Positions 62,200-64,000 of a stretch of DNA of 64,000 bases are shown piece by piece; the stretch's first letter is position 1; every line of letters begins with the position of its first letter. The notes below the pieces were generated by a model. That model saw nothing but the letters and a program-made list of their open reading frames with translations. It had not been told where the DNA came from and made no database searches. This DNA comes from an uncultured Bacteroidales bacterium (GTDB lineage: Bacteria > Bacteroidota > Bacteroidia > Bacteroidales > Paludibacteraceae): assembly GCA_900321005.1 (NCBI GenBank), contig ONUF01000009.1, positions 47,823 through 111,822 of the forward strand, in the 5' to 3' direction. The position numbers and the translations under genes were made by a program.

Positions 62200-62727
62200 T
62201 TACTTTCCAAACAAGGAGAGGAGGGAACTGATGGACGAAGCGTACTGAGCCGCGGTGTTGGCGTACGAAGCGGCAGAATTGGCGCCTTCTTGTACTTTGC
62301 TCGTTGCGTTCTGTACGGTCTCGTTGGCCTTTACCATATCTACGAGGCTGTTCGTCACGGTCTGCACATTGTTCTGCGTTACCAGACCGAGCGACGAAGC
62401 GATCATACCTTTACCGAACTCCTTCAGATAGGTCTTGTCTTTGTAGTTCTCTTTCAGGCCCTCGCAGTTAGCGACGAGCGTCACGGTGTTGAGCACATTC
62501 TGCATGTTCTTGTAGTCGTACTTGCCGTCGGCTTTATACTGCGTGTACAGCGCCTGCAGCGCGTTACCTGCGCCCTGACCCGCTGAAACGGCTGCGTTAC
62601 CCGTCTGCGTCGTTTTCTGACTGCTGACTACTGATTGCTGATTACTACTACTGTTACTCGTGCTGTTCTGCATGAATCCGCAACTTACCATCATGATGGC
62701 GGTTGCAAAAAGAATGATTTTTTTCAT
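62200..62727 (-). CDS. Small lipoprotein of unknown function
   Basis: A 175-residue lipoprotein (MKKIILFATAIMMVSC, Cys 16). The linker after the cysteine is Ser/Asn/Gln-rich and partly made of a 7-nt repeat. The rest is helical, with ALQALYTQYKADGKYDYKNM, a hydrophobic end (SSISSLLSLFGK) and no recognised motif. It lies 24 bp upstream of pepT. Confidence 0.75.
   Translation of the reverse strand: MKKIILFATAIMMVSCGFMQNSTSNSSSNQQSVVSSQKTTQTGNAAVSAGQGAGNALQALYTQYKADGKYDYKNMQNVLNTVTLVANCEGLKENYKDKTYLKEFGKGMIASSLGLVTQNNVQTVTNSLVDMVKANETVQNATSKVQEGANSAASYANTAAQYASSISSLLSLFGK
62617..62644 (-). repeat. In-frame 7-nt tandem repeat in the lipoprotein gene
   Basis: CTGACTG, CTGACTA, CTGATTG, CTGATTA, coding NQQSVVSSQ in the linker behind the lipid anchor. 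Confidence 0.9.
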
Positions 62728-62733
62728 ATTATT

Positions 62734-62774
62734 AAACTTTTAAACTTATAAACATTACACATTACACATTACAC
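62734..62774 (-). repeat. Tandem repeats between the dehydrogenase and lipoprotein genes
   Basis: AAACTTTT, AAACTTAT, then ATTACAC three times. The last unit contains the dehydrogenase stop (62769-62771). Confidence 0.88.
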
Positions 62775-63743
62775 GACAATATTCATGTCTTTCGGTCGAT
62801 TTTCGACGAAAGCAATAATATTGTCTACCACATTCTCGCACATCGCGATGCGTCCTTCCCAGGTCCCTGTGCCTGTGTGCGGCGAGAGAACTACGTTCGG
62901 CAGTTTCAACAACTCCGGACTTATCTGCGGCTCGAACTCATACACGTCGAGTGCTGCGCCGGCGATGATACCGCTCTTGAGCGCTTCTACCAATGCCGCT
63001 TCATCTACATGCGCTCCGCGCGCGGTATTGATAAGGAATGCGCTGCGTTTCATCATCCCCAATTCCGGCTTGCCGATGATATGATGCACTTCCGGCGTGT
63101 AGGGTAGGTTCAAACTCAAATAGTCGCTATCCTGCAGCAAAGTCTGAAAATCTACATACTTCACCATTTCATCATTCCCACCATTAAGCGCTTTCAGCGC
63201 GTCACCATTAATCTCGTGCCTGTTATGATAAATAATCCGCATCCCGCTTGCAACAGCTCGTCTCGCGAGCGCCTGACCGATTCGGCCCATACCCAATATA
63301 CCGAGCGTCTTCCCGTAAAGCGAGTGACTCAGGTTCTTCATCACGCCGAACACACCATTAAGCGCTTTTGGCGCGTCACCATTCACACCATTCTCACCAT
63401 TGTGAGACCGCAACATGCGGTCGAACTCACTCACCCTTCGTGCGACATCGATCATCAGCGCAAAGGCCAACTCTGCCGTCGGTTCGATCACCGGCTGCGG
63501 GGTGTTCGTCACACGTATCCCGCGTTCGCGGCATGCCTCGAGGTCGATGTTATTGTATCCCGCGCCGAAGTTCGCAATGAGCCGCAACTTCGGCATCCCA
63601 TCTATCATCTCCCGCGATACCTTATAATCGAAGGTACTCACCAACACCTCCGCTTCTTCCAACGGAGCATATAGCGTGTGGCCTTCTAATCGCCTAAATC
63701 CCTCAGCGGGCAATTTTGTGGTTAAAGCAATTTTCTTAGCCAT
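62769..63743 (-). CDS. D-isomer-specific 2-hydroxyacid dehydrogenase
   Basis: A 324-residue NAD(P)-dependent oxidoreductase, closest in appearance to glyoxylate/hydroxypyruvate reductases. Rossmann motif LGILGMGRIGQAL, catalytic Arg in NTARGAHVDE, and His in LSPHTGTGTWEG. An N-terminal substrate domain has FGAGYNNIDLEACRERGI. Two insertions built from the same repeat (NGDAPKALNG and NGDALKALNG) sit on either side of the Rossmann motif; homologues have short loops there. Substrate cannot be told from sequence. First gene of a seven-gene unit. Confidence 0.9.
   Translation of the reverse strand: MAKKIALTTKLPAEGFRRLEGHTLYAPLEEAEVLVSTFDYKVSREMIDGMPKLRLIANFGAGYNNIDLEACRERGIRVTNTPQPVIEPTAELAFALMIDVARRVSEFDRMLRSHNGENGVNGDAPKALNGVFGVMKNLSHSLYGKTLGILGMGRIGQALARRAVASGMRIIYHNRHEINGDALKALNGGNDEMVKYVDFQTLLQDSDYLSLNLPYTPEVHHIIGKPELGMMKRSAFLINTARGAHVDEAALVEALKSGIIAGAALDVYEFEPQISPELLKLPNVVLSPHTGTGTWEGRIAMCENVVDNIIAFVENRPKDMNIVV
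63161..63210 (-). repeat. Composite CACCATT/hairpin repeat, copy 1
   Basis: TCACCATTT, CATCATTCC, CACCATTAA, then a GCGC-TTTCA-GCGC hairpin and TCACCATTA. It codes NGDALKALNGGNDEM in the dehydrogenase. The 29-bp core (63181-63208) matches copy 2 at all but two positions. Confidence 0.85.
63353..63402 (-). repeat. Composite CACCATT/hairpin repeat, copy 2
   Basis: CACCATTAA, a GCGC-TTTTG-GCGC hairpin, then TCACCATTC, ACACCATTC, TCACCATTG. It codes NGENGVNGDAPKALNG, 190 bp upstream in the same gene as copy 1. Confidence 0.85.
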
Positions 63744-63768
63744 AATGGCACGATTAATTCATCTTTTC

Positions 63769-63812
63769 ACCTTTGCGGCTGCAAAGGTAGTAAAAAAAAA
63801 TGACATACACAA
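63769..63812 (-). promoter_or_regulatory. Promoter of the dehydrogenase-pepT-gcvT unit with -7 palindrome
   Basis: TTG at 63810-63812, 20 nt, TACCTTTG at 63782-63789. ACCTTTGCGGCTGCAAAGGT (63769-63788) is palindromic but for the centre. Confidence 0.82.
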
Positions 63813-63821
63813 GAGTGTATG
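63804..63821. promoter_or_regulatory. Inverted repeat over the -33 box (possible operator)
   Basis: CATACAC-AAGA-GTGTATG: 7-bp arms, 4-nt spacer, lying on the -33 element of the dehydrogenase promoter. A repressor bound here would block transcription (inference). Confidence 0.55.
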
Positions 63822-64000
63822 CCAATTTTCTAAAATTTTTGCAATTTTTCCTATATTTCCGATATGCTCTTTTTAGGCAATCATAACAGCAGAGTCGGCT
63901 GTTTGGTGTAGCGGGGTTATTGTGGGAATCATCTCACGGCGTTTCTTGGGATGAACAGGCGTGAGAAAAAGTTCATACACTTGATGATTATGGTAGTAGG
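63822..64000. other. Window end, unassigned; possible start of a plus-strand gene
   Basis: AT-rich to about 63870, then higher GC. An ATG at 63951 opens a frame to the window end (MNRREKKFIHLMIMVV), which looks like a charged start before a membrane helix. On the minus strand another frame runs from 63998 to a stop at 63873-63875 (41 codons, ending HQTADSAVMIA). I cannot choose between them, and I see no structural RNA. Confidence 0.3.

Noticed and set aside
63873-63998. Minus-strand end of an upstream gene
   Set aside because: Only 41 codons, no recognisable motif, and it conflicts with a possible plus-strand start; left unassigned.

Overview
The window is a gene-dense stretch of a Bacteroidales-type genome (phylum Bacteroidota). 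The evidence is the sigma-ABfr promoter pattern (TTG, 20 nt, TAnnTTTG) seen at nine places, three type IX secretion (T9SS) genes (porD, porE, porT), many Bacteroidota-specific outer-membrane families, and membrane pyrophosphatase, EttA, DUF4831 and DUF1015 genes. No rRNA, tRNA, prophage, insertion sequence or CRISPR array is visible. No gene-free stretch exceeds 300 bases. The one structural RNA is the small SRP RNA at 9320-9414. I cannot place the organism below order level.

Layout. 1-2011 (+): tail of a pyrophosphate-energised ion pump, guanine deaminase and a short lipoate ligase. 2006-7719 (-): rsmG, yebC, a large OmpA-like protein with thrombospondin-3 repeats, and a lipoprotein. 7836-9251 (-): a RecD-like helicase, divergent from the SRP RNA. 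9410-34383 (-): about 20 tightly packed or overlapping genes, apparently read from one promoter at 34423. They cover cell envelope (PBP1A, amidase-like protein, porD, porE), DNA repair (rarA, recN), cofactors and translation (hemW, folA-thyA, aroE, tilS, ettA) and unknowns. 34575-38692 (+): small membrane protein, OmpH/Skp, outer-membrane barrel, secreted protein. 38693-41278 (-): glycosyltransferase, lipid A-type acyltransferase, cdsA. 41483-44188: a secreted protein (-), then a conserved small protein and ribF (+). 44151-51120 (-): beta-helix lipoprotein, porT, outer-membrane receptor-like barrel, aroQ, rho. 51303-55539 (+): nadE, murB, murA and a terminator. 55586-63743 (-): two tandem acyl-CoA synthetases, patatin, gcvT, pepT, lipoprotein and a 2-hydroxyacid dehydrogenase.

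The most unusual feature is a set of about twenty short tandem repeats. The unit is mostly 7 nt and usually present in four copies; the unit sequence differs from place to place. They lie in gaps between operon genes, often filling the gap and covering the stop and start codons, and they also lie in frame inside conserved proteins and inside two signal peptides. A second class consists of TAAAC-linked mini-hairpins. The style resembles cyanobacterial STRR repeats. Several otherwise recognisable enzymes lack conserved segments: a subtilisin-like protein without its catalytic His, an rlmD product missing part of its methyltransferase core, a TraB/GumN protein without either GxxH histidine, and recN, ribF and murB with internal gaps. 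Five promoters carry a palindrome formed by the -7 box and its reverse complement.
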